Notes: generated by a model from the sequence alone, not told the origin. Shown: positions 1 through 8,653, numbered from the stretch's first letter. The stretch: 16,990 bases of DNA from CAYPZL01 sp964415045 (GCA_964415045.1 CAYPZL010000125.1:1-16990), one strand, 5' to 3'. Translations and numbers: made by a program.

Positions 1-82
1 GTCCTCAATCATACCAGAGAACGCGACCGGAGGCAGCCTTTCATGGGATTACGAGCCTGTTCGCATTTCGATTTGTTTTCGG

Positions 83-3000
83 TCAATGGCCGGGCGTGGG
101 CGGGGCGGCCTGCCAGTTGGCCGGGTCGTTGCCGCTGTGGGCCCCGGTCGCGTCGATCCGTTGCAGCGCTGCGCCGGCGCCGTCGGCGTCCTCCGGCCAG
201 GGCGCCGTGTCGCCGTAACCGACCTCGTCTACGATCGCCCACGCGCTCGACTCCTCCGGCCCATCCGCAGCCAGCGGTTTCTCCAGGGCGATGCGCTCGC
301 TGCTGTTGGACAGGCTTCCCGCGAAGGGCCCCACGACGTCGATTCCCGGTGCCAGCGGGCCCGCCTGGTAGGCGGCGACGAACGCCGCCAGCCGCGACGG
401 TTCCGCGTGCGGGTCGAAACCGACGACGATCAAACGCCCGCCGGCCGGCAGTGACATGCCGGCGTCGAACACGTAATCTACGCCGCCGTCCAGACGCCAC
501 GCGCCGTCCAGCGTCTCCAGCGAAATTTCCTCGGACGTGGGATTATACAGCTCCACGTACTCCTCGTTGGGCTCGGCGGGGTGGTACATGATTTCGTCGA
601 TCACCACGTCCAGCAGTCCTTCGGCGTTGGCCGCGTCGCGCGTCGGGTTCATGCGGAGCCAGTACGCGCCGCCGTCGCCGTAGCGCCCCCACGAGAGGCC
701 GGGCTCCTGTGCCTTGAATCGTACGCCGTCCACAATCCGGTTCTCCCCGGCTCCGGGCAGGTGCGACAGGAACACCTGCTCTCCGGTTCTGCTCAACCCG
801 AAGCCGTCTGCGGATGATACGTGAAAGTCACTGATCTCGTCAAAGCTCACTCGCCCGTGGCCCGGTATCGTGGTCGGCGGTATCGCCCACTTGTCCGGCT
901 CGTCGAGGTCGTCGCTGAGGTACCAGTGGCGTAGCGTTACCGGCGCAGCGCCGACGTTGTAAAGCTCGATCCAGTCGTTCGATCCTCCGTCGTCGTCGGC
1001 CGTGGCGGCGGCGATCTCGTTGAGGACCACCGTCGTCGCCGGCTGCGGATCGTCCCGGCCGGGCGAGCCGTGGATGTAGCCGCTGGCGCGCCAGTTTCCG
1101 CCGTAGTTCAGCGATCCTCGTGGCTCCGTAAGGATAGCCGCATCCAGCGGGACGAGCGAATGGCCGCCGCCGTCGGCGGTCGCAGGCCAGCCCCGACCGT
1201 CGTCGTATCCGAACTCGGCCACCGTCCCGTTCCAGAAGTCGATCAGCTTGACGGTCTCCCCTTCGTTGGCCAGCTTGCCGTCGTATTGGCCGGCGATTCG
1301 GTCGGAGAGGGCCGGTCCGTATCGTGACGCGAACGCCTGCTCGTTCCTGACGATCAGGACGAACTCGCCCGGACCCAGAGCGGTTACGGCGCTGCCGGCG
1401 AAGTCAAATGTCACGCCGCCGGTAAAGGAGACGTGTGTTAGATCGAGTGTCTCATCGCCGGTGTTTTTGAGCTCAATGAACTCGAACTCGTCGTTGTCCA
1501 GATTCAGCTCGGCTTCCGCCGGCGCGGGATTGTACATGACCTCCGTGATCCGCAGATCGGACAGGATGCCGACCGACAGCGGTGCGGCGGTCTCGAACTG
1601 CACCGGATCGGACCAGTGACTCCAGCGCCCGGTGTTGTCCTTCATCCGGCAGCGCACGCGGTACGTGCGTCCGGGCTTGACGGCGCTGGCGGGGATGACC
1701 GCCTCGCTGTGATACTCCACTATCTCCGGGCTTTGCCAGGCGGCTTCGATCTCGTATTTGCCCTTTCGCCGCACGGTTTGGCCGTCGTCGCCCGGTGTCC
1801 TCTCCGGTTCGGTTCGACCGGTGAGACGTAGATCGAAGAAACAGTCGGAACTGCCGTTGAGCGAGGCGTTGAGGACGTGAACGGCGATGACGTTCGTGCC
1901 TCGCACGAGATACTCGGCCGGGTCGGGCAGCGTGAAGCCGACGAAGGACGTGTTCTCGATCGCCTCTTCGGCCGTACTGTCAAACGACAGGTTGGGCGAC
2001 GAGACGTTCTCGTACACCGCCGGCTTGTCGTTGATCCACACGACCACCCCGTCGTCGTACAGCACCTCCAGCGCCATCGTGTCGAACGCTTCGGGATTCG
2101 TCACTTCGAAGGACTTGCGCAGGTAGATGCTGGTATAGCCGCCCCGCATGTCGCGGAGCGTGGTCTCCAGGAACGCCTCGCCGTAGCCGATCGGCGCTTG
2201 GCCCGCTTGCCAGGCGTCGTCGCCGAAGGCGGGCTCGTGCCACATCCCGGCGCGGGGCGAAGGGGGCGCTACGCCCTTGAAGTAGCGCCACTGCGTGCCG
2301 GCGGGCACGAGGGTCGTCCCCGCCGGCTCCGGCGTCGCCGCCGCGTCGGGCGAGACCTCGGCGATGCGCCACCGCATGGCGCCGAAGGTCCCGGCCCCCT
2401 GCGGATCGGCAAAGGGCGAGACCTGAAAGCGCAAGGCGTTCGTCGGAAATCCCGGCTCGCCGGTATAGGCGATGGAAGGTTTGGCTGGGAGCAGATGACC
2501 GTCGGTGTTGTCGGCCAGGGAATCGAGGAAGGCCGCCCGGCCGCCGGCGCCGACGCTTCCGCCGGGCCAACTGCCGCCGGTGAACGCGAAGCGCTTCATG
2601 TCCTCGACCAAAGCGGCCAGGCCGTTCTTGCCGGCGCCGCTGAGCCCGTTGTAATTGCCCGCGTCGGAAGGGGCGTTGAGCCATCGTTTGAGATCGGCGG
2701 CAGCCAGGTCGACGATCGGGGCGGCGAATTCGTCCAGGAGCGGCTCGATCTGATCGCGCTGCCAGAGCAGGTCGCGGATCTCACGCACGGCGTTGTAATA
2801 ATCCGGCTGCAGCTCCGGGTGCGCCGCGCCGTCGGAGCCGCCGCCCCCGGCGGGGAAGATGCTGTTGTAGACGACGTCGTGCCCGTTGTTCCAGGTCGGC
2901 CCCCACGAAGCGTCGGTATCCCAGGGCAGTGTCCACATCGCCCCGAGGTAGTCGTTGGCGGACGTGTAGACGGGTTCGAAATACCAGGCGGCGTTCTTGT

Positions 3001-4888
3001 TGGCGCTGGGCCAGAAGTCGTAGTGGCGAATCGCCTGGCACAGGCTGTGGTAGGCGTACCACTTGTCGAGACGGACGTGGTTGCGAATGAAATCGGTGGA
3101 GCTGTGACCGGTGAGGCGGTTCTCGATATTGTCGTGGTCGGAGCCGTTGGTCACGGCGTGCGGAGCCTGGTAGCGCTGTTGCTCCTTGGCGTCCCTCGTG
3201 GAGTTGACGAGCTTGTAGAGGTTGCCTTTTTCCAGGCCGTGGGTTTCGAGAAAGCGTACGTCGTAGGTTTCCTGGGCGAACCAGAGTCCCCAGAAGTCGC
3301 CGCGCCAGGGATCGGGCGCTTCGGCGGCGCCGTCCACGACGCGAAAGTGGAAGTAGTGCGAAAGCGGAGCGGGCACGCCCAGCTTGTTGAAGAGCCAGAA
3401 GTTCACGTGCTCGTTCAGCGAGAAGGTGAGCGTCCGGCGGTTGTCGAAGCCCTTGGCGATCGTGAGAGTCCGCCACTTCGTGGGATATGGCTCGCCCTCC
3501 ATGTCACGGGCCTGGAAATAATGTCCGCGATTGAAGCGAAAGCGCATGCTGCGTTTGGTGTTGCCGCCGAGGTACCGGCCGTTGCCCCCGCGCAGGCGGT
3601 AGCGGATGTTGTCGTAGACGACGCCGTCGTAGACCAGCGTCCCATACCAGTTGTAGACGAACCGCGCCGGGTTGGACGCTCCGCCGAGGAATTGGGCGAT
3701 CTGGTCGGAGGAATTGTAGCCCAGCGTCTGATGCATGTCCTCGGCGCGCGTCAGCAAGTGGTAGACCGGCAGCCTCTGGAGCGTCTCGGCGGGGAACCCT
3801 TCGTAGTCCGGGACGCCGTCGTAGACGTAAAAGGCGAAGTTCCGCGCCGCGTCGTCCGCATAGGGGGCCGTGACCTCGGCGCCGAGGGCGTCGGTGGCGG
3901 TGATGCGGTAGCGTACGAGCGTTCGGTTGGCCTGAGGGGGTATGACGGCGGTGTAGACGTCGTCTGCGGCGCGGGTGTCGCCACCGGCGCCGTCGTCGAG
4001 CATGGCAACCGCAGTCCAGTTCGCCAGGCTGGTGTATTGCGGATTCACGGGATGTTCCGTGTTGGGGTCGGCCTGCAGCGCGCTGATGGGCACGGGCAGG
4101 TGCGAAGGAACGTACGCGCCCGCAACGACCACCTGGTATTCCAGGGTCACGTCGGCGACACCGTCTTGATCCGTCGTTTCGATGGTGACCGTGACGGGTT
4201 CGCCCGAGCGCGGCTGTTGCGGCGCGTGACTGACCCGGTCCAGACCCGGAGGCAGGTTGTCGGCGTACACGGTTCGGTTGGCCGCCGCCGGCGTAGGGGG
4301 ATCGGAACGCCAGCTTCCCGCCAGGGCGTTGTCGGTCTGCGGATTGACGAGTTGCAGGGATGCGCCGGTGCCCGCCCGGTCGGCGCGGATTGGATCGCCC
4401 ACGGTCGGCCAGGGGAAGCCGATCTTATAGTCCACCTCGTCGACCACCCGGCCGTCGGTGTCGCATAAAACGATCTTCTCCCCCTCGTTGTTCAGACGTC
4501 CCGCATATGGGCCCAGGACAAGCGCCGGGTTGAGTGGAAATCGTCCGCTGCCCCACTTGGCGTGCACCTGCTGTGGATTCTCGGCGACGACGAGGTAGCC
4601 GCCGGCCGGCAGACGCGAACCGGGGGCGAAGACATAAAAAATGCCGTCGTCGAAGTACCAGCCGGACAGGTCGATGTCGCTCGCTCCGGTGTTGTGAAGC
4701 TCGACGAACTCGACCAACTCGGACTCCACATCCGGGTTGCAGTGGATCTCATTGATGATGACGGCCGCGCCGACCCGGGCCCCCCCGCTCGCAGCCGTGA
4801 CGCCAATCACGGCCAGGATCAGCGGGAGGATGCCCGGCGGTCTGCGGAGTGCCGCCCTGTATGATCGAGAGCTTCTTCGCATGGACAT
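83..4888 (-). CDS. Secreted lamin-tail domain / CotH kinase family protein, 1601 aa
   Basis: Very large exported multidomain protein. A basic N-terminus and hydrophobic stretch (about residues 18-42) look like a signal peptide. Seen domains: lamin-tail domain (LTD) 1 at about 43-205; Ig-like region 215-345; CotH-kinase-like domain 370-720; Fn3-like halves at 818-848 and 1040-1100 with a galactose-binding-like beta-sandwich between them (866-1025); then LTD2 (1105-1278), LTD3 (1286-1424) and LTD4 (1426-1601). CotH-like landmarks are the basic strand NTKRSMRF (443-450), ETYDVRFLE (540-548), D624 with N632, and PWDTD (655-659), which resemble the kinase ATP/metal site. CotH proteins of spore formers phosphorylate coat proteins; the substrate here is unknown. 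LTDs are presumed binding modules. There is no C-terminal anchor or sorting signal. The start is uncertain: ATG codons at 4888 and 4882 both lack a strong Shine-Dalgarno, with only GAAGAAG about 13 bases before the first. Gene and reading frame are intact. Confidence 0.9.
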   Translation of the reverse strand: MSMRRSSRSYRAALRRPPGILPLILAVIGVTAASGGARVGAAVIINEIHCNPDVESELVEFVELHNTGASDIDLSGWYFDDGIFYVFAPGSRLPAGGYLVVAENPQQVHAKWGSGRFPLNPALVLGPYAGRLNNEGEKIVLCDTDGRVVDEVDYKIGFPWPTVGDPIRADRAGTGASLQLVNPQTDNALAGSWRSDPPTPAAANRTVYADNLPPGLDRVSHAPQQPRSGEPVTVTIETTDQDGVADVTLEYQVVVAGAYVPSHLPVPISALQADPNTEHPVNPQYTSLANWTAVAMLDDGAGGDTRAADDVYTAVIPPQANRTLVRYRITATDALGAEVTAPYADDAARNFAFYVYDGVPDYEGFPAETLQRLPVYHLLTRAEDMHQTLGYNSSDQIAQFLGGASNPARFVYNWYGTLVYDGVVYDNIRYRLRGGNGRYLGGNTKRSMRFRFNRGHYFQARDMEGEPYPTKWRTLTIAKGFDNRRTLTFSLNEHVNFWLFNKLGVPAPLSHYFHFRVVDGAAEAPDPWRGDFWGLWFAQETYDVRFLETHGLEKGNLYKLVNSTRDAKEQQRYQAPHAVTNGSDHDNIENRLTGHSSTDFIRNHVRLDKWYAYHSLCQAIRHYDFWPSANKNAAWYFEPVYTSANDYLGAMWTLPWDTDASWGPTWNNGHDVVYNSIFPAGGGGSDGAAHPELQPDYYNAVREIRDLLWQRDQIEPLLDEFAAPIVDLAAADLKRWLNAPSDAGNYNGLSGAGKNGLAALVEDMKRFAFTGGSWPGGSVGAGGRAAFLDSLADNTDGHLLPAKPSIAYTGEPGFPTNALRFQVSPFADPQGAGTFGAMRWRIAEVSPDAAATPEPAGTTLVPAGTQWRYFKGVAPPSPRAGMWHEPAFGDDAWQAGQAPIGYGEAFLETTLRDMRGGYTSIYLRKSFEVTNPEAFDTMALEVLYDDGVVVWINDKPAVYENVSSPNLSFDSTAEEAIENTSFVGFTLPDPAEYLVRGTNVIAVHVLNASLNGSSDCFFDLRLTGRTEPERTPGDDGQTVRRKGKYEIEAAWQSPEIVEYHSEAVIPASAVKPGRTYRVRCRMKDNTGRWSHWSDPVQFETAAPLSVGILSDLRITEVMYNPAPAEAELNLDNDEFEFIELKNTGDETLDLTHVSFTGGVTFDFAGSAVTALGPGEFVLIVRNEQAFASRYGPALSDRIAGQYDGKLANEGETVKLIDFWNGTVAEFGYDDGRGWPATADGGGHSLVPLDAAILTEPRGSLNYGGNWRASGYIHGSPGRDDPQPATTVVLNEIAAATADDDGGSNDWIELYNVGAAPVTLRHWYLSDDLDEPDKWAIPPTTIPGHGRVSFDEISDFHVSSADGFGLSRTGEQVFLSHLPGAGENRIVDGVRFKAQEPGLSWGRYGDGGAYWLRMNPTRDAANAEGLLDVVIDEIMYHPAEPNEEYVELYNPTSEEISLETLDGAWRLDGGVDYVFDAGMSLPAGGRLIVVGFDPHAEPSRLAAFVAAYQAGPLAPGIDVVGPFAGSLSNSSERIALEKPLAADGPEESSAWAIVDEVGYGDTAPWPEDADGAGAALQRIDATGAHSGNDPANWQAAPPTPGH

Positions 4889-4930
4889 ACTATGGACAAT
4901 GCTTCTTCAAATGACACGAGTTTCCATCGG

Positions 4931-4951
4931 CCGGCGCCAAGACTGCGCCGG
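4931..4951. repeat. 7-bp GC-rich inverted repeat upstream of the CotH gene
   Basis: CCGGCGC (4931-4937) and GCGCCGG (4945-4951) form a perfect stem around a 7-base loop, about 45 bases before the minus-strand start at 4888. It may fold in the 5' leader of that gene. No T-run follows on either strand, so I do not call it a terminator. Confidence 0.4.
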
Positions 4952-4967
4952 GCCTTCTTAGCACAGA

Positions 4968-5007
4968 AGCGGGGCTTGTGCCAGCCTCATCCGGCACAAG
5001 CCCCGCT
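4968..5007. repeat. Perfect 15-bp inverted repeat (strong intergenic hairpin)
   Basis: AGCGGGGCTTGTGCC (4968-4982) is matched exactly by GGCACAAGCCCCGCT (4993-5007), with a 10-base loop. It lies in the 230-base gap between two minus-strand genes, next to the heptamer palindrome. On the minus strand it is followed by TCTGTGC rather than a T-run, so a simple Rho-independent terminator is doubtful. It could be a REP-like element, an mRNA 3'-end stabiliser or a protein-binding site. Confidence 0.75.
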
Positions 5008-5011
5008 CAAG

Positions 5012-5108
5012 AAATCAAAGATCAAAAATCAAATATCAAAAAGAGGGAGTCGCCGCGATGCGGCGACGACTTGTTTATCTTTGCTATTTGCTTTTTGCAT
5101 TTTGCTTT
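5012..5108. repeat. 97-base imperfect palindrome made of 7-base repeats around a hairpin
   Basis: The left arm holds ATCAAA at 5014, 5021, 5028 and 5035, an exact 7-base period. The right arm holds TTTGC at 5080, 5087, 5094 and 5101, plus a degenerate copy (TATGC) at 5108, also 7 bases apart. Pairing base i with base 10120-i over 5012-5046 gives 25 Watson-Crick pairs and 3 G-U pairs of 35. A T-C mismatch recurs at the same place in each heptamer (5015, 5022, 5029, 5036). The centre is a perfect 8-bp GC-rich hairpin (5049-5067, loop GAT). The tract is strongly AT-rich against its surroundings and begins about 7 bases past the stop codon at 5119. Probably a dispersed intergenic element, with a possible role in transcript ends. 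Confidence 0.8.
5037..5067 (-). terminator. Possible Rho-independent terminator for the gene ending at 5119
   Basis: Read on the minus strand, the stem GTCGCCGC/GCGGCGAC (5067-5049, 3-base loop) is followed by TCCCTC and then TTTTT (5042-5038), with more T-rich heptamers beyond. The T-run begins 7 bases after the stem, farther than is ideal. On the plus strand the same stem is followed by GACTTGTTTATC, so weak bidirectional activity is conceivable. It sits inside the heptamer palindrome. Confidence 0.4.
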
Positions 5109-5118
5109 ATGCTTTCGG

Positions 5119-8100
5119 CTACCTCTGACCGGCGAGATAACGAACCTCGTAAATCGACAGCGCCCGGTTGAAGATGGCGACCTCGTCGAGCGCGCCGTTG
5201 TACGGGTTGCCGCCAGTGCCGTTTTCATTGACCGATACGGCCCCGAACTGCACGCCGGCCTCGGTGTCGGTCCCGAACGAGAAGTCTCCGCTGGCGACCT
5301 CTTCGGCGCCGCGGTACATGACGACTTCCTCGCCGTCGAAGGTGAAGGCCCAGTGCTCCCATTCGCCTTCGGCCAGCACTCCGCCCCGGATCGTTCCGGT
5401 TCCCTGTCGTCCGACGCGCAGGTCGCCGGTGTCGCGATGGGCTTCGAGGTGCCACATCATGTCGTCGGCGGCCCAGCCGTCGCGCTTGGCGATCAGGCCC
5501 TGGTATTGTCCGGTCAGGCCGTTCCACCGGGCCCAGAGCGAAACCGAGAGCCGCCCCGTCTCGGCCGACGGGTTGACCGTTCCGAGGGACACGTACTGGT
5601 TGCCGGTGCCGTCGAACTCCAGGGCGGTTCCGTAGCCGGCGGGCCCTTCCACGTAGAGCGGGTCGCCGACGGCGGTCCCGTGCAACTCGTTGCCGGAGGC
5701 GTCCTCGGTGTTGTTCTCCAGGGCGTAGGAGGCGACCAGGCCGCTGTTGCCCGGATTGACGAGGCCCGGATGGCCCACACCGATGTTGTCGATCAGGACC
5801 ATTCCCGTGCCTGCCGGCGTGGGATTGTCGCGGTGGCCCACGCCGATCATCATCTTCCTGATGCCGGCGAGGTTGACTCCCTGGTCGCTGAATTCGGCCA
5901 GCGGGATCTCCCATGCGGTCCAATCGCTGAGGAGAACTCCGTCGGGATAGGTCACGACGCCGGTTCGGCCGGCCGTGTCCTGCAGGGCCACGTACAGGGT
6001 GTCCGGATCGTTGAGCATGTGATCCACGCCGATCTCGACGAATTCCCACTCGCCCGTGGCACCGCCGCCGGTGGAAACCTGGGCGAACTCGGCGGTGGTT
6101 GTGACTCCGCTGCTGTGGCTGGTCAACGCCAGGCCGATGAAGATATTGGAGTGCATCGGAATCGCCAGGGACGACGGCTCGTCCGGGTTGGCCGTCTCGA
6201 CCATGGGTTCCCAGGTAGTCCCGTCAGCGGAGTGCTCGGCCGTGATGGTGTCGCCCTCGCGGGTCAGGCGGAGCCAGTAGGGAAGCGTGATCACGCCTTC
6301 GTCACTGCGCGTGCTGCTGGAGCCGCCGGCGGTGAGCTGGCGGTATTGCCAGCCGACGCGACCGGTCGGTGTGACGTAGGCCATGGCGTTCTTGGCGTCG
6401 GCGTTGAGACTGTCGCGGATCATCACGCCGGCCTTGGCCCAGACGTTGGTGTTCTCGAGGCTGTCCACGCGGACCGTAATCGAGCCGTTGCCGTTGAGCG
6501 GTTTGCAGGCGAACGTGAACTCGTCGGACATATCCCAGATGTCGGCGCCGGCAGCGCCCATCGTGATGTTGCCGGGCGAGGTCTCGAGGAAGCCGGCCGC
6601 TGCGCCTCGGAAGTGGACCCGGAGCGTGTCGATGCCGTTGGCGCTCCAGTCCTGCGCGGTGTTCCAGGTGCGCTCGGTTTCGGAGTAGTACGGGTCCTCG
6701 GCGTTGTTGTAGTACAGAGGCATGGATTGCTTGCCGCTCTGGGCGATTTCGGTTTCGATGATGTCGCCTTCGAAGTAGGGGCTGTCGGCGCTCCAGATGT
6801 CGTGCCCGATGGTGGCTCCGGTGCCGTTGCCCGGGTTGCCCGGCGCCGGCTCGGTGAAGCCCCAGCCGTCAATCCAGGTCTGGAAGACCCGGTTGCCCAC
6901 GTCGTTGGTGTAAGTCTCGAAGTCTTCCACGACGCGGTATTCGGCCGTGGTGAAGCTCCAGACGTCGCCTTCCCAGACGCTCGGTATCTCGAGCTCGTTG
7001 ACTTCGTTGATCTTCCAGTAGTAGGCCTGTCCGTATCGCAGGTTGACCGGCTCGTAGCTGCTCTCGGTGACGATGTCGGCCAGGGCCGTACCGGTCACGA
7101 CGTCCTCCCGGGAGGTGCTGAGGTAGACTTCGTGCGAGCCGGCTTCGCGGCCCGGTCGCCAGGTGAGAAGGGCGTCCACGCCGACGTCGATTTGCCCGTT
7201 TGCCGGCTGCGGCTCCCGGGCGTGCGCCGGAATGTAGAAGAACCGCACTTCGCTCAGGCCGAACTGCACCTGACCCACGGTGCTCCAGTTCGTGCTGGCG
7301 GTGAGCCTGACATATTTGGCGGCGACGCCCTCCAGATCCACGATGGTGTTGTGAGCGTACGTGGCCTCGGCCGCGCCTTTGGCGAATTCTCTTTCCGTCA
7401 GCACCGTCCAGTTCGCGCCGTCGGTGGACACCTCAACCGTGACGTCCTTGAGACCGTAACCGAGAACGGGCTCGAACGTGTGGTTGTAGTTCCAGACCCA
7501 CATCTCGTACAGCTTGTAGACCCGGTCGAATTCATACTGGATCCACGCGCCGTTGGGATCGCTTTCGCTAAGCCACATATCCGTCTCCGACGTCGAATGC
7601 AGATCGTCGGCGTCCAGGCCCGAGCCGTTGATCGTGTTCTCGGGGCCCGCATCCGCGGTGGAGCTGGAAGCGGTGGGGGAGATGTTCTCGACGGGGTAAA
7701 CGAAAGGCTCGGTCGTGAAGCTCCAGACGTCGCCGGGGAAGATCGTCGAATCCGGCAGGGCGTTGACCTCGTCGATGCGCCAGTAGTAGGTTTTCTCGAA
7801 TTCGAGACGAGTGGCCGGCGCGTACGTGGTGGCACTCTGGCCTTCGGCCTGCAACACGTTCAGCGGATTGGTTCTGCTGGCGTCGTTGACGTCGTCGAAG
7901 ACCGTACCGAGATACACGTCCCGCGCCACCGTGGAAACGCCTGGCGTCCAGCTCAGAACCACGTCGCGCGGAACGTCGGTGGCTCCGTCGGGGGGGTTGG
8001 CGCCGGTGGCGGCCACGCGCGGCCCCCGTCCGCTCTCGGGCGGACCCGGTTCGTCGTCCGAGAGCGTGAAGTCCGGGTTCGTGGTCAGGACGAGCTTGTC

Positions 8101-8646
8101 GATAGCCAGACCGTCCTCGCGCATCCAGATATTCACCGTGTGGACGCCGGCGTTCTCGACCTCAAAAAAGGACGCGGGTCCGCTCATCTGGTTGCCGGAC
8201 CACTGGTGATTGCCGTTCCAGCCGCTCATCGTCCCGGACGTGGTGATTTCCTCGCCATCCAGGCCGACGTGACAGGAGTCGGAATTGCCATCCGGGCCAT
8301 AGGCCAGAATCCAGACGTAGTGCGGCCCCGTCTTTTCGAAGTTGACCACGAAATCCAGTCTCGGGCTTCGGGCCGCGTAGTTCGAAGTGTAGGACGTGCC
8401 GCCCAAGGGTGTGTGCGGCAACGTTTGCATCGCGCCGTCGCCACTGAAAGTCCCCGTGAATCCCTCGGCCGTGGTCACGAGTTCCCAGGTGTTCGGAGGC
8501 ATGTCGACCGCCTCGTCGTAGTTCTCGGCCTCGACCGAGACGATGCCGTCCGGACCCGGGTCCTGTTGCAGCGGCGAGGCGCCCATCGTCGCCGCCACGC
8601 CGAAGGCTAAGACCAGAGATGTTAGAAAGACCAACCCCTTGTACAT
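5119..8646 (-). CDS. Secreted CBM-like / F5/8C / Fn3-like / LamG protein, 1175 aa
   Basis: Large exported protein, probably a carbohydrate- or surface-binding multidomain protein with no catalytic domain I recognise. Numbered from the earlier ATG at 8652 (subtract 2 for the chosen start): signal peptide 1-25; a beta-sandwich like CBM6 or the GH115 C-terminal domain, 34-195 (VSVEAENYD at 38-46, DGLAIDKLVL at 180-189); Fn3-like 208-316; F5/8 type C (discoidin-like) 321-475; Fn3-like 476-571; a module from 572 to 960 split by a DUF1349-like concanavalin fold at about 696-862; C-terminal LamG/concanavalin domain 966-1177. The Fn3-like units end in YYWRIDEVN or YYWKINEVN and DVWSFTT. The start is at 8646 because AAGGAG (8659-8654) is 7 bases from it but only 1 base from the ATG at 8652. 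The split module is shared with the next gene upstream. No membrane anchor or sorting tail is seen. Confidence 0.9.
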   Translation of the reverse strand: MYKGLVFLTSLVLAFGVAATMGASPLQQDPGPDGIVSVEAENYDEAVDMPPNTWELVTTAEGFTGTFSGDGAMQTLPHTPLGGTSYTSNYAARSPRLDFVVNFEKTGPHYVWILAYGPDGNSDSCHVGLDGEEITTSGTMSGWNGNHQWSGNQMSGPASFFEVENAGVHTVNIWMREDGLAIDKLVLTTNPDFTLSDDEPGPPESGRGPRVAATGANPPDGATDVPRDVVLSWTPGVSTVARDVYLGTVFDDVNDASRTNPLNVLQAEGQSATTYAPATRLEFEKTYYWRIDEVNALPDSTIFPGDVWSFTTEPFVYPVENISPTASSSTADAGPENTINGSGLDADDLHSTSETDMWLSESDPNGAWIQYEFDRVYKLYEMWVWNYNHTFEPVLGYGLKDVTVEVSTDGANWTVLTEREFAKGAAEATYAHNTIVDLEGVAAKYVRLTASTNWSTVGQVQFGLSEVRFFYIPAHAREPQPANGQIDVGVDALLTWRPGREAGSHEVYLSTSREDVVTGTALADIVTESSYEPVNLRYGQAYYWKINEVNELEIPSVWEGDVWSFTTAEYRVVEDFETYTNDVGNRVFQTWIDGWGFTEPAPGNPGNGTGATIGHDIWSADSPYFEGDIIETEIAQSGKQSMPLYYNNAEDPYYSETERTWNTAQDWSANGIDTLRVHFRGAAAGFLETSPGNITMGAAGADIWDMSDEFTFACKPLNGNGSITVRVDSLENTNVWAKAGVMIRDSLNADAKNAMAYVTPTGRVGWQYRQLTAGGSSSTRSDEGVITLPYWLRLTREGDTITAEHSADGTTWEPMVETANPDEPSSLAIPMHSNIFIGLALTSHSSGVTTTAEFAQVSTGGGATGEWEFVEIGVDHMLNDPDTLYVALQDTAGRTGVVTYPDGVLLSDWTAWEIPLAEFSDQGVNLAGIRKMMIGVGHRDNPTPAGTGMVLIDNIGVGHPGLVNPGNSGLVASYALENNTEDASGNELHGTAVGDPLYVEGPAGYGTALEFDGTGNQYVSLGTVNPSAETGRLSVSLWARWNGLTGQYQGLIAKRDGWAADDMMWHLEAHRDTGDLRVGRQGTGTIRGGVLAEGEWEHWAFTFDGEEVVMYRGAEEVASGDFSFGTDTEAGVQFGAVSVNENGTGGNPYNGALDEVAIFNRALSIYEVRYLAGQR

Positions 8647-8653
8647 TGCCATT

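Noticed and set aside
1..12. Minus-strand ATG at 12-10 as the start of another gene running off the window
   Set aside because: Only four codons are visible and no ribosome-binding site precedes it.
1877..4468. Long open frame on the plus strand opposite the CotH/LTD gene
   Set aside because: It is antisense to a gene with clear domains. Its translation is low-complexity (rich in V, G, R, A) with no recognisable domain, as expected from GC-rich third positions.
5014..5112. Heptamer repeats considered as a CRISPR array or small peptide gene
   Set aside because: Units are 7 bases with no spacers, and the arms are complementary rather than direct copies. The lysine-rich or phenylalanine-rich frames through them are low-complexity.
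4978..8610. 1210-codon plus-strand frame opposite the CBM/F5/8C/LamG gene
   Set aside because: Starts inside the intergenic repeats, lacks any family motif, and shadows a gene with strong domain evidence. Length reflects codon bias.
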